Shown piece by piece: positions 1 through 8,600 of a stretch of DNA of 17,380 bases. Numbering within the stretch: position 1 is the stretch's first letter; the number at the start of each line of letters is the position of its first letter. Location: assembly GCA_014879855.1 (NCBI GenBank), contig JACSRH010000082.1, positions 1 through 17,380 on the forward strand, written 5' to 3'. Under the pieces are notes generated by a model that was given only the letters and a program-made list of their open reading frames with translations, made no database searches and was not told where the DNA came from. Position numbers and translations under genes: made by a program. This stretch comes from Caldilineaceae bacterium. Lineage in GTDB: Bacteria; Chloroflexota; Anaerolineae; Caldilineales; Caldilineaceae.

Positions 1-34
1 CACCGAAAAAGGCGCCACCGAAAAAGGCGCCACC
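1..34 (+). repeat. 15-bp in-frame tandem repeat (TEKGA) inside the NFACT gene
   Basis: The 15-base unit caccgaaaaaggcgc occurs twice in full (1-15, 16-30), followed by the first four bases of a third copy. In the reading frame it encodes Thr-Glu-Lys-Gly-Ala repeats. The array starts at the window edge, so the true copy number is unknown. It lies in the linker just before the helical part of the protein. Confidence 0.85.
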
Positions 35-1012
35 ATAGTCGGGTTTGCCGCTTATCCTGTCCATTTTCGCGGACGCTTCAGCGCGCAGCCATCGATGAGC
101 GCAGCGTTGGCGCGCTACTTTGCCGAAAGTGACGTTACGCGTGCGGTGGACACTTATGCCGCGCAACGCGCACAGGTGCAAGCGCAAGTGAAGCGCGCCC
201 AGCTTCAAGTTGCCCGGCGCCTGGCCGCGCTGGCCGGTGACGAGCCCGCGCCCGGCGCAGCGGAGGCGCTGCGCACGCAGGCAAACTGGCTGCTGGCGTT
301 GAGCAGCCAGGTGCAGCCGGGGCAGACCATCCTGGAGGTGGATACAGGCGACGAGCCGCTGCACATCGAACTTGACGCGTTGTATACACCGATCGAGCAG
401 GCGCAACGTATGTTCAAGCGTGCAGCAAAGCTGGAGCGCGCGGCGCTTGCCATTCCGCGGCGTCGCGCCGAATTGCTTGCCGACCGTGCGCTGTTGGAGC
501 AACTGGCGCTGGATGGGGAGCGCGCTGCCAATCAACCTGAACTTGCTGCGGTCGTCGACGAGCTTCAGCACGCAGGCTTTGGGCGCGCCGCGGCTTCCCA
601 TGCACGACGCCCCACGGCGCCCGCACGCGGCCCGTTGCGTTTCCGCACCCAACATGGCGCTGAAATTGTGGTGGGGCGCAACGCGCGTCAGAACGAGCAG
701 GTCACTTTCAAGCTGGCGCGCCCGGACGACGCATGGCTACACGTGCGCGGGACGCCCGGGGCGCATGTCATCGTGCGCTCACCCTCTCATGCACCCGATG
801 CACGCGATCTGCAGGCGGCGGCGCAACTCGCGGCCTATCATTCCAGCGTGCGGGGCGAGCGCAGGGTGGATGTGATCGTGACGGAGCGTCGTTGGGTAAG
901 CCGCGCGCCGGGCGGGCGCACAGGTCAGGTGGTAGTGACGCGCGAGCGCGTGCTGAGCGTCCCTGCCGAGGAGCCAGAAACGCTTATTCCGCTCACTGGT
1001 CAGAAGGAATGA
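2..1012 (+). CDS. rqcH: NFACT / RqcH-like protein, C-terminal part (5' partial)
   Basis: NFACT-family proteins (bacterial RqcH, formerly annotated as fibronectin-binding proteins) bind obstructed 50S subunits carrying peptidyl-tRNA and, where studied, add C-terminal alanine tails in ribosome quality control. The frame is open from the window edge, so the first ATG at 95 is internal. The visible 336 residues begin just before the family's segment that leads into the helical hairpin (about residues 32-200, rich in Ala, Arg, Leu and Gln). The C-terminal NFACT-R RNA-binding domain follows from about residue 212, with GAEIVVGRNARQN and then DDAWLHVRGTPGAHV at about 242. That D-x-W-x-H signature is diagnostic. 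The NFACT-N domain with its catalytic residues lies outside the window. It converges on the kinase operon with only 27 bp between stop codons. The family assignment is firm; the alanine-tailing activity is inferred. Confidence 0.88.
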   Translation, partial: TEKGATEKGATIVGFAAYPVHFRGRFSAQPSMSAALARYFAESDVTRAVDTYAAQRAQVQAQVKRAQLQVARRLAALAGDEPAPGAAEALRTQANWLLALSSQVQPGQTILEVDTGDEPLHIELDALYTPIEQAQRMFKRAAKLERAALAIPRRRAELLADRALLEQLALDGERAANQPELAAVVDELQHAGFGRAAASHARRPTAPARGPLRFRTQHGAEIVVGRNARQNEQVTFKLARPDDAWLHVRGTPGAHVIVRSPSHAPDARDLQAAAQLAAYHSSVRGERRVDVIVTERRWVSRAPGGRTGQVVVTRERVLSVPAEEPETLIPLTGQKE

Positions 1013-1039
1013 GCGTCTCGTGGCGTGGAAAGTTGTGCA

Positions 1040-2236
1040 TCAAGCGCCATGGCTTGACAAGGCTGTCTCAATGGCTTTGAGGAGGTTAGCGGCGGTCAGC
1101 GGTTTATGGATGTAATTGGTGATGGCAAGCGATTTGAGGCGCAGGTTATCTCGCTCGGAGAAATACCCCGACATGATGATAATCTGTGCCCTCACACTCT
1201 TCTTGCGCAGTTCGGTGCACAGATCAATGCCTCCCATCTCCGGCATGACCAGGTCGCTCAAGATCAAGTCCACGTCTTTGGCGCTTGATTCCAGCAACGT
1301 CAATGCTTCACGCCCATTCGAGGCAGCCACCACGCGATAATTCATAAGCTCCAGCAAATCAGACGCGGCCTGCCTGACGATTGTATTGTCCTCGACGACC
1401 AGAATGGATTGGGAATTGCCAGAAGCTCGCAGGCTGGCTGGAGTCTCAGCGCCCCCCTCCTGCGCTGGCGCAGAATTCACCATGGGGAGAAAAACAGAAA
1501 ACGTCGTCCCCTTCCCCACGGAGCTTTCGACAGACACACACCCTTCATGTTGTCGCACGATGTTGTAGACCTGAACCAACCCCAACCCCGCGCCTTTGCC
1601 AGATGCTTTGGTCGTAAAGAAAGGTTCGAATAGATGGGGCAGAGCATCTGGCTGAATGCCGATTCCGGTGTCACTCACCCGGATCACTAGCCATGCTTGA
1701 TGTTGTCTGTGATCCGTTTGCGGAAGATCGGCCTCGGCGCAATGGGTCATTTCGATAGACAACTCGCCGCCATCCGGCATGGCGTCCCGTGCGTTCAGAT
1801 ACAGGTTCATCAGCGCTTGCAGGAGTTGAGATGGATCGCCGTTTACCAGGTAGTCGTCTTCCTGACAGACCAGTTTGAGTTGGACATTCTCAGGAAGCAG
1901 GCGCTCGAACATCTCGACCTGCTCTTTGAGCAAAGGCGTAAGTTTGATAATCTGCATCTCTGTAATGGCGGCATGGCTGAAACCCAGGAGTTGTTTGACT
2001 AGATCGCTCGCATGTCTTGCCTGGCGCGCAATGGTGTCCAGGTGTGCGCGGCTCTTCTGCGAGATGTTCGATTCGGCCATGTACAATATGTCGGTAAAGA
2101 CGATGATGCTGGACATGATGTTGTTGAAATCATGGGCGATGCCAGCGACCAACTGGCCGACCGCGGCCAAGCGCTCATGCAAGTGCATGCGCTCCGCGCG
2201 CTGGCGCTCCTTGGTGACGTCCCGGATGACGAGCAT
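1040..2236 (-). CDS. Hybrid histidine kinase, C-terminal fragment (HisKA-HATPase-REC); downstream part of a frameshifted gene
   Basis: This is the second half of a soluble hybrid sensor kinase whose first half is encoded at 1999-3039 in another frame. The 398 residues from the first ATG hold a HisKA dimerisation helix with the AGIAHDFNN box (phospho-acceptor His35), then a HATPase_c domain with the N box NLYLNARDAM (about 143-152), the G1 box SDTGIGI (about 188-194) and the F/G2 region FEPFFTTKASGKGAGLGL (about 203-220). A C-terminal receiver follows (about 277-392) with VVEDN, the phospho-accepting Asp328 in LILSDLVMP, and Lys378 in IHKPL. The ATG at 2236 is probably not a real start: it lies in the last strand of the preceding PAS domain, and the frame stays open and PAS-like upstream of it (PSDWM). 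The gene converges on the NFACT gene. All catalytic motifs are intact, so a one-base correction would give an active-looking protein. Confidence 0.85.
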   Translation of the reverse strand: MLVIRDVTKERQRAERMHLHERLAAVGQLVAGIAHDFNNIMSSIIVFTDILYMAESNISQKSRAHLDTIARQARHASDLVKQLLGFSHAAITEMQIIKLTPLLKEQVEMFERLLPENVQLKLVCQEDDYLVNGDPSQLLQALMNLYLNARDAMPDGGELSIEMTHCAEADLPQTDHRQHQAWLVIRVSDTGIGIQPDALPHLFEPFFTTKASGKGAGLGLVQVYNIVRQHEGCVSVESSVGKGTTFSVFLPMVNSAPAQEGGAETPASLRASGNSQSILVVEDNTIVRQAASDLLELMNYRVVAASNGREALTLLESSAKDVDLILSDLVMPEMGGIDLCTELRKKSVRAQIIIMSGYFSERDNLRLKSLAITNYIHKPLTAANLLKAIETALSSHGA

Positions 2237-3039
2237 CCAGTCGGACGGCCCCCCTCTACATCCACCGGCAGGGGGTCAAGTTCTGTATTTAACGATGTAG
2301 CAATCGCTTCAAACGTGCGTGAAGGTGAATCGAGGCTGAGGATATCTTGCCATCCGCCAGTATCGCGCGCTTCAATGAATGCGGCGAGGGTCGCATTCCC
2401 CAACCGCTCCACCAGATCGCCAACTGTCGCACCGCTCAACGTCAGTAGATAGGCTTGCGCTTTGGGATTTGCCATCACAATGCGGTTGTCCGCGTCAAGC
2501 AAGGCGACGCCTTCAGGAAAGGTCGAAATGGTGCGCTGCAGGCGCCTTATTTGTTGCTGAACGCGTTTCTCCATCATACTTTTGTAAAACGCCATTTCAA
2601 TGGTGCTGTGCAATTCGCGTTCTTCAAAGGGTTTGATGAGAAACCCATAGGGTTCTGTCAATTTGGCGCGCTGCAGCGTCGCATCGTCTCCATACGCTGT
2701 GAGATAAATCACTGCTACGTCAAACTGTGCGCGGAGTTGTTGGGCGGCTTCGATGCCATCCAGCCTGCCGCGCAGCCGAATGTCCATCAGCACCAGGTCG
2801 GGGCGTGTAGCCTCCACTATCTTGATAGCGTCCTCGCCGGAACTGGTGACGCCGACCACTTCATGGCCGAGATGCAGCAGCCGCGTCTTGATATCCAGCG
2901 CCACGATGGCTTCATCTTCGACGAGCAGAATCTTGGCGCGTCGGGGTTCGGCTGTTTCGGGGTTGGCATTCCAGACAAGGCGGGATCTCTCATCCGGCGC
3001 ATTGGTGGAAGGCTCACTCTCTTGCGATGTGCTCGACAT
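1999..3039 (-). CDS. Hybrid histidine kinase, N-terminal fragment (REC-PAS); upstream part of a frameshifted gene
   Basis: The first 264 or so residues are real protein. A short disordered N-terminus (1-35) leads to a receiver domain (about 36-150) with LLVEDE, the phospho-accepting Asp86 in LVLMDIRL, TAYGD and Lys136 in LIKPFEE. A connecting helix and a PAS domain (about 165-262) follow. After residue 264 the frame runs into non-homologous Ser/Arg/Cys-rich sequence up to the stop at 1999, because of the poly-G tract at 2249-2254. The intact product would be REC-PAS-HisKA-HATPase-REC of about 665 residues, with no membrane segment or signal peptide. The start is well supported: AAAGGAG lies 8 nt upstream. 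The gene begins 3 bp after the stop of the 884-residue kinase, so it is the third gene of the operon. An N-terminal receiver on a soluble hybrid kinase suggests it takes phosphate from a partner kinase (inference). Confidence 0.85.
   Translation of the reverse strand: MSSTSQESEPSTNAPDERSRLVWNANPETAEPRRAKILLVEDEAIVALDIKTRLLHLGHEVVGVTSSGEDAIKIVEATRPDLVLMDIRLRGRLDGIEAAQQLRAQFDVAVIYLTAYGDDATLQRAKLTEPYGFLIKPFEERELHSTIEMAFYKSMMEKRVQQQIRRLQRTISTFPEGVALLDADNRIVMANPKAQAYLLTLSGATVGDLVERLGNATLAAFIEARDTGGWQDILSLDSPSRTFEAIATSLNTELDPLPVDVEGGRPTGCSSSGTSPRSASARSACTCMSAWPRSASWSLASPMISTTSCPASSSLPTYCTWPNRTSRRRAAHTWTPLRARQDMRAI
2249..2254 (-). other. Poly-G tract at the frameshift of the hybrid kinase gene
   Basis: On the coding (-) strand there is a run of six G. 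Upstream of it the REC-PAS frame is correct (ending PLPVDVEGG). Downstream, the correct protein (PSDWMLVIRDVTKER, a typical end of a PAS domain leading into a kinase helix) continues in a different frame. A seventh G would join the two frames exactly. The lesion is therefore a one-base contraction of a homopolymer: a sequencing or assembly error, a true inactivating mutation, or phase variation. Confidence 0.8.
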
Positions 3040-3042
3040 AGA

Positions 3043-5697
3043 TTATGCTCCTTTAGAATCATTTGGTTCGGAAAAATAAACGACGACCCTTGTGCCCAGA
3101 CCCGGCGACGTGTGAACCGTGATCGCGCCACCAAGCTGCCGCGCCAAACTGCTGACCAATTGCAAGCCTAGCGATGTGGTATGCTCAACATCAACTTCGG
3201 ATGGAATGCCGACGCCATCATCCCACACCACCAGTTGATAGGCTGCGGTTGCCTCATCCCTGCCGATCTCGACGCCGATCTTGCCGCCGATCTTGCCGCT
3301 GGGAAAAGCATGTTTGAGCGCGTTGGAGATCAACTCGTTAACGATCAGACCACAAGGGGTGGCCTGGTCAATATCCAGCAGCACAGATTCTGTCTTCATT
3401 TGAAGTGTAACGCCCTCGGCATTGTGGCTGTACGTGTGCAACAGCACATCAACCAAATCGTGCAGGTAAGTAGCGAAATCGATGCGCGCCAGGCTGCCGG
3501 AGCGGTATAGACGTTCGTGAATCAACGCCATTGAGCGCACGCGGCTTTGGCTGTCCCGAAACTGCGCCCAGGCATAGGGGTCGCTGATCGAATCCGCTTG
3601 CAGGCTGAGCAAGCTGGAGATGATCTGCAGGTTATTCTTCACACGGTGATGAATTTCCTTTAGCAAGGTTTCTTTTTCCTGTAAGGAAGAGCGCATCTGC
3701 GCCTCTGCGTGTGTGCGTTCTGTAATGTCCATCTGGATGCCATACATACCGATGGGCTGCCCTGCCGCGTCGAGCGTAATATTGCCAACATTGCTGATCC
3801 AGCGTATGCGGCCATCGGGCAACATCACGCGGAACGAAATATCCAGGGTGGAGCGAGCCCTAATGGCTTGGACGACTGCGTCGTGCGTCATGGGGCGGTC
3901 TTCCGCCACGATACAGTGTAGCCAGTTATTGTAACTTGCTTCATCCAGATCGGGGATCAGGCCCAGCAAGCGGTAGTTTTCTTCCGACCAGGAAGCCTGG
4001 TCGGTGCGGATGTTCCACTCCCAGACGCCGGCGCGCGCAGCTTGCAACGCCAGGCGCAGGCGCTCCTCACTTGCGTGGAGGGAAGTCTGCGCCGCCTGAC
4101 GCGCTTCAATTTCCGCGCGCAGTGACGCATTGGCAGACGCCAGTTGGTGCGTGCGCTCTGCCACACGTCGCTCTAAATCGGCATTCAACTGCCTGATCTC
4201 TTCTTCCGCCAGCTTTTTTGACGTAATATCGCGCCCAACAGACTGAAATTCGAACAATTCATTTTGTTCATTAAAGATGGCGCGATCCGTCCACTCCATC
4301 CAGCAGATGTCGCCGTCACTTGTCAATACGCGGTGTTGATAGCTTACCACCGGCTTTTCCAGGCAGAGCGAAGCAACCTGTGCTTCCACAAATTTACGAT
4401 CTTCGTCGGGGATCAAAGGGATGAAGGTGTGTCCGAGCAGATCTTCACACTGCTTGTCGAAATAGCGGCAGTAGGCTTCGTTGACAAAGAGCAGCGTGCC
4501 ATTGCGCTGAAAGCGACAAATCAGCTCTGTCTGATCCTCAACAATGGCGCGATAGCGCGCCTCACTCTGGCGCAGTGACGCGGCGGTTTGCGTCTGTTCG
4601 GCAATTTTCTCTGCCAGTTGTTGTCCACGTTCATGCAGGCTCTCAACCATCTGGTCAAATCCCGCCGCGACGCTTCCCATCTCGTCGCGGCGGGAAAGGT
4701 CGATCCGATAGTCGAGGTCCCCCCCGATGACCTGATCCAATCCCTCTTTGATTTTGTCAAGCGGTTTAAGCACCGAATGCGAAACGAAGCGTTGCACCAC
4801 CAGAATCGTCAACAGCAGATAGAGTACGCTAAAACCAACCAGCATGCTTGCCGTGAACCAACTGGTCGAATATGCCTCTTCAGCAGGGAGTTCAGCGATC
4901 AGAATCCAGTCTGTCGCCTCGATCTGCGTGCTCACACCGACCACCTGCACACCCTCGAAGTCACCATATTCGGCAAATCTCAGTTCGTCAGGGCGTTGTA
5001 GCAAGCTGGCAGCTTGTGGCAGGCTGGTGATATTTTGATTGGCGGCCATGAGTGCACGATCTGTATGCACAATAAGCCGGCCGTTTTGATCGACGACGTA
5101 GACCTGTCCACGGTCGCCAAAACGAATGTCATCCACCGCTTCCCACAGAACATCTATTCTCAAGCGCGCGGCAATCACCCCGCCATCTGAGATGGGCAGC
5201 GCCAGGATCAGGTAGGGCGTCCTGTCTGCGGAAATCTGAACATCTCCAAAATAGGATTTTCCTGCCGATGCCTGCTGGAACCATTGTGACAAAGTGACGG
5301 CAAATTGGCTGGCGAGCAAACCTTCGTCGCGACTCCCATTCGCCAGCACGCGCCCCTGTGCGTCGAGGCGAACCACTTCCAACAATTCCCTGTCTGGCAT
5401 AATTACTTGCTGGACGAGCATGGGGTTTGTGCGCAACTGATCGACGTCGAACAGGGCCAGATATATCATTGTTTCAATTGCGTGTTTGATTGGTTCTGAC
5501 ACGGCATCAGCGGCCATGCGTGCGGCTTCGCCCTGGCGTTTGTGCCATGCTTCGGTCTCGAGTTGCGTCACAAGCATCAGCACGCTGACGCCGATCAGAA
5601 GCATAACCATCACCAGGATCAAGACGAGTGGGATCATCAAACGCATACGTAAGGTTGGGCGTATGCGTCTGGCCATGAGTCTCTCGTTGCTCAGCAT
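3043..5697 (-). CDS. Membrane sensor histidine kinase, Cache-HAMP-PAS-PAS-HisKA_2-HATPase
   Basis: An 884-residue transmembrane sensor kinase. TM1 is at about 20-44. A periplasmic double-Cache-like ligand-binding region spans about 45-275 (GQVYVVDQNGRLIVHTD is a typical Cache strand-turn). TM2 is at about 281-303, followed by a HAMP linker (about 302-355), PAS1 (about 380-497), a coiled coil (about 497-540) and PAS2 (about 545-665, PAS_3 type, ending GIQMDITERTHAE). The kinase core is of the HisKA_2 type: EIHHRVKNNLQ at 681-691 carries the acceptor His684, the N box is IVNELISNALKHAF (about 786-799), and the G1 box is DDGVGIP (826-832). It autophosphorylates in response to an extracellular ligand (family knowledge); the ligand cannot be read from sequence. 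Its start overlaps the stop of the 1283-residue kinase by 7 bp, and the next gene starts 3 bp after its stop, so all three are co-transcribed. No receiver is attached; the neighbouring hybrid is the likely partner. Confidence 0.92.
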   Translation of the reverse strand: MLSNERLMARRIRPTLRMRLMIPLVLILVMVMLLIGVSVLMLVTQLETEAWHKRQGEAARMAADAVSEPIKHAIETMIYLALFDVDQLRTNPMLVQQVIMPDRELLEVVRLDAQGRVLANGSRDEGLLASQFAVTLSQWFQQASAGKSYFGDVQISADRTPYLILALPISDGGVIAARLRIDVLWEAVDDIRFGDRGQVYVVDQNGRLIVHTDRALMAANQNITSLPQAASLLQRPDELRFAEYGDFEGVQVVGVSTQIEATDWILIAELPAEEAYSTSWFTASMLVGFSVLYLLLTILVVQRFVSHSVLKPLDKIKEGLDQVIGGDLDYRIDLSRRDEMGSVAAGFDQMVESLHERGQQLAEKIAEQTQTAASLRQSEARYRAIVEDQTELICRFQRNGTLLFVNEAYCRYFDKQCEDLLGHTFIPLIPDEDRKFVEAQVASLCLEKPVVSYQHRVLTSDGDICWMEWTDRAIFNEQNELFEFQSVGRDITSKKLAEEEIRQLNADLERRVAERTHQLASANASLRAEIEARQAAQTSLHASEERLRLALQAARAGVWEWNIRTDQASWSEENYRLLGLIPDLDEASYNNWLHCIVAEDRPMTHDAVVQAIRARSTLDISFRVMLPDGRIRWISNVGNITLDAAGQPIGMYGIQMDITERTHAEAQMRSSLQEKETLLKEIHHRVKNNLQIISSLLSLQADSISDPYAWAQFRDSQSRVRSMALIHERLYRSGSLARIDFATYLHDLVDVLLHTYSHNAEGVTLQMKTESVLLDIDQATPCGLIVNELISNALKHAFPSGKIGGKIGVEIGRDEATAAYQLVVWDDGVGIPSEVDVEHTTSLGLQLVSSLARQLGGAITVHTSPGLGTRVVVYFSEPNDSKGA
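3048..3054 (-). promoter_or_regulatory. Strong Shine-Dalgarno (AAAGGAG) for the REC-PAS hybrid kinase gene
   Basis: AAAGGAG on the - strand lies within the last codons of the preceding kinase gene, 8 nt before the ATG at 3039. It is the best ribosome binding site in the operon. Its overlap with the upstream gene's end suggests translational coupling and fixes the start of the hybrid kinase. Confidence 0.75.
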
Positions 5698-8600
5698 GGT
5701 GTTGCCCTCCCATCACCAGACAGTTTGTGCTCGTAGTTTGTGCTCTGCGCGGCAAACTCGACCGTGAAATGGGCGCCCCCCTTCATCTCTATGTGGATCA
5801 AACCATCGATCTGATTCACCAAGCTATTGACCAACTGCAAACCGAGTGACGGCGAATTGTGAAAATCAAAGTTGACCGGCAACCCGACGCCATCGTCGCT
5901 GATCCGTAGCTGTACTCGAGTGCAATCATGCACAGCAACAGCGATGCGGATTTGACCTGAACGCTCGTTGGGAAAGGCGTGCTTAAACGCGTTGGAAACT
6001 AACTCATTGACAATCAACCCGCAAGGAATGGCCGTCTCGATATCCAGACTGAGCTCCTGGGCGTCAACCTGGATCAGCACTTGCTTTGACATTTCCCGAT
6101 AGGATTGAGCCAGCGAGATGGCCAAGCTGCGTAAATAAGCTGCGAAATCGACCCGAGCCTGATCCATGGACTGATAGAGCTTTTCATGGATCAGGGACAT
6201 CGTGCGCACGCGATTTTGGCTCTCGCGTAGCGCCTCTGCGATCTGCGCGTCGCCAGCTTGCAATGCCTGCAGGTTCAGCATACTGGCAATCACCTGAAGG
6301 TTGTTTTTGACGCGATGGTGAACTTCCTTCAGCAGCGTTTCTTTTTCGCGGAGCAGCGCGGTTTTTTCGCCGAGTCTTTCCTCGGTTTCCTGAAGGTACC
6401 GTGCATTTTGAATCGAATAACTGGCTTTGTCAGCAACGGTGCGCAAGAATGTGATCTGATCCGGCGTCAAATGGATCTTATGGTTATAGTCATGAAGTTC
6501 GACGAGGCCGATGCGCTCGGCGCCTACTTTCAATGGAAAAGCAATCACAGATTCTGCAAACATTGCCGTCGTGGCATCGGCGCCAACTGTGACCTTCTTT
6601 TTTTGGGTGGAGCGCACAAACGCAGTATCTTCTGCTTGGTTGAGCACTAAGCTCCAGATGATATCCTGGTCCGGTGTATAGGAAAGACCTTGGCCGCGCT
6701 TCCAGGTGATGTCCGTCGATACCGCGAGAGTCAGCACGACCCGTGCCTTTTTGTCCCATTCCGAAATAGAACAGACCTCAGCACCTATTGCTTGTTTTAA
6801 TTCATCTTCCAATCGGAACAAATCCGCGGGGTTATGGGATGCGACTGGGTCGCTGATCCAGGCGGCGGCGCCCGCCAGAATAGCAACACATTGCTGTAGA
6901 TCATGGGAATCAAACAGATGCTCCCGCTTGGTGGTCGCTACTTCCACCAGGGCAATGCTCTTGCCCTGCACCTGCAGCGGCAGAATAATGACGCCCGTCC
7001 TGCCCAGCTCCGCCATCCAGCGCTTCTCTTCCGCCTCAAAATCGCCTTGCAGAATCAGCGGGACGCCCGTGCGTAAAACTTCCTCGGTGCGTGGGTAGTC
7101 GCGCAGCCGATAGAAAGCTCGCTTTTCTTGCTTCCACCTTATCCGGGAATGGTTAACGCGCGCCCAGATGCTGTTCGCGGCTTTGTCCCACTCCGAAATA
7201 TAGCAGGACTCGAACCCGCTGAACGCCACCAGTTGAGTTGCCAATGTCAGCAACGCTTGATCGAGGTTAGAGGTCGCAGCAGTGGCTTGGGAGGCATCTA
7301 ACAATAACCCCAGTTCTCTACCCCGCCTGGCTTCCTGTTGATATAACTGCGCATTCACAATCGCCGTCGCCAGTTGACTGGCAAACACGGTCAATGCAGG
7401 CGTGTCGCTTGATTTGAGATTTGTCCCCCATACCGCCATTACCCCAATGACCTCATCCTCGGTTGCCAGGGGAAGATAGCACAGCGGATCGTCCAGATGG
7501 ATGCCCGCCATTTTCAAAGCCGCCTCATGCAGGTGTTTGGGAAAAATCGGGAACATATTGAGCGTCCCCCTCATCAAGTTGGGCTCCCAATAGGCGGTTC
7601 TTTCTGTAACCACGACCTCGGTGGGCCAAAGATGACGTGGAATTACCAGATCGCTCAGGGTATGGCCCGTCATCTTCTCGGCCCAGTGGATGACTTCTTG
7701 ATTGACAGACACATAACGGATTGACAGCGCCTGTTTGCTGTCCGTGAGCGCGCCGACCATACAGTCCAGACCCATTTTTTTGAGCTCCTGACCGAACGTA
7801 TCGACAATCTCATCGAAATTTGAACTTGTATCCAACCGGGCTGCCACTCTGGAGAGAGCTACGATCAACGCGTTGGCATGAGCCAGCTCGTTCGCACGGT
7901 GAATTTCATGTTCATAGACCAGCGCATTTTTCAGGATGCTGGACACCTGGCTGGCAAAGACCGTCAGGATCTGGCCATCCGCCGGCTGGAGGTCAGCGCC
8001 CCACACAACCATGGCGCCAATCACGCGCTGACGACTGATCAGCGGCAGAATACAGATCTGTCCGATAGGATTGATGCGCAGAATTGGAAAGATTCTGTCG
8101 ATGACGATGTCTGGTATCTGGGGAAACATCTTGCGCAAAATCTGTTTCGGGTTGTGATACCAGATGGGAGCTTTCTCACGTAAAACTCTATCACCAGGCC
8201 AATACCGCCTCGGGATGATGTAGTTGTTGGCGCCAACCCCGGTGAGCCGCTCAAGCAGCGCGAGTGTGCGAGGGCTATACGGCAAATATACGATCTTTGC
8301 CTCTTGCCCGGAGGGATCAATGGTGACCACCGCACAGTTCAAATCAATCCGCCGCATCTCAGCGCCAAGCGCCTCCAGCACCTGTTGCGGGTCCGACGTA
8401 TCCACCAAACGCGCCGCCACCGCGGAAAGGATCGTCACCAGATGATTGGTGCGCTCCAATTCGCGGAGATGTCTCCGCAAGTCCTGTTCCACATCTTCCC
8501 GGCCAGACACAGGATAGACGGCCGCCACGCGACCAATGCGTTCCTGGACAACATTGCAAAGTGGCGTGGTTTTGACGGTGAAGGATTGTTCAACCCCGGC

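Noticed and set aside
2455..3171. 238-residue + strand frame opposite the hybrid kinase
   Set aside because: It is antisense to the REC-PAS coding region, where real domain motifs are visible on the - strand.
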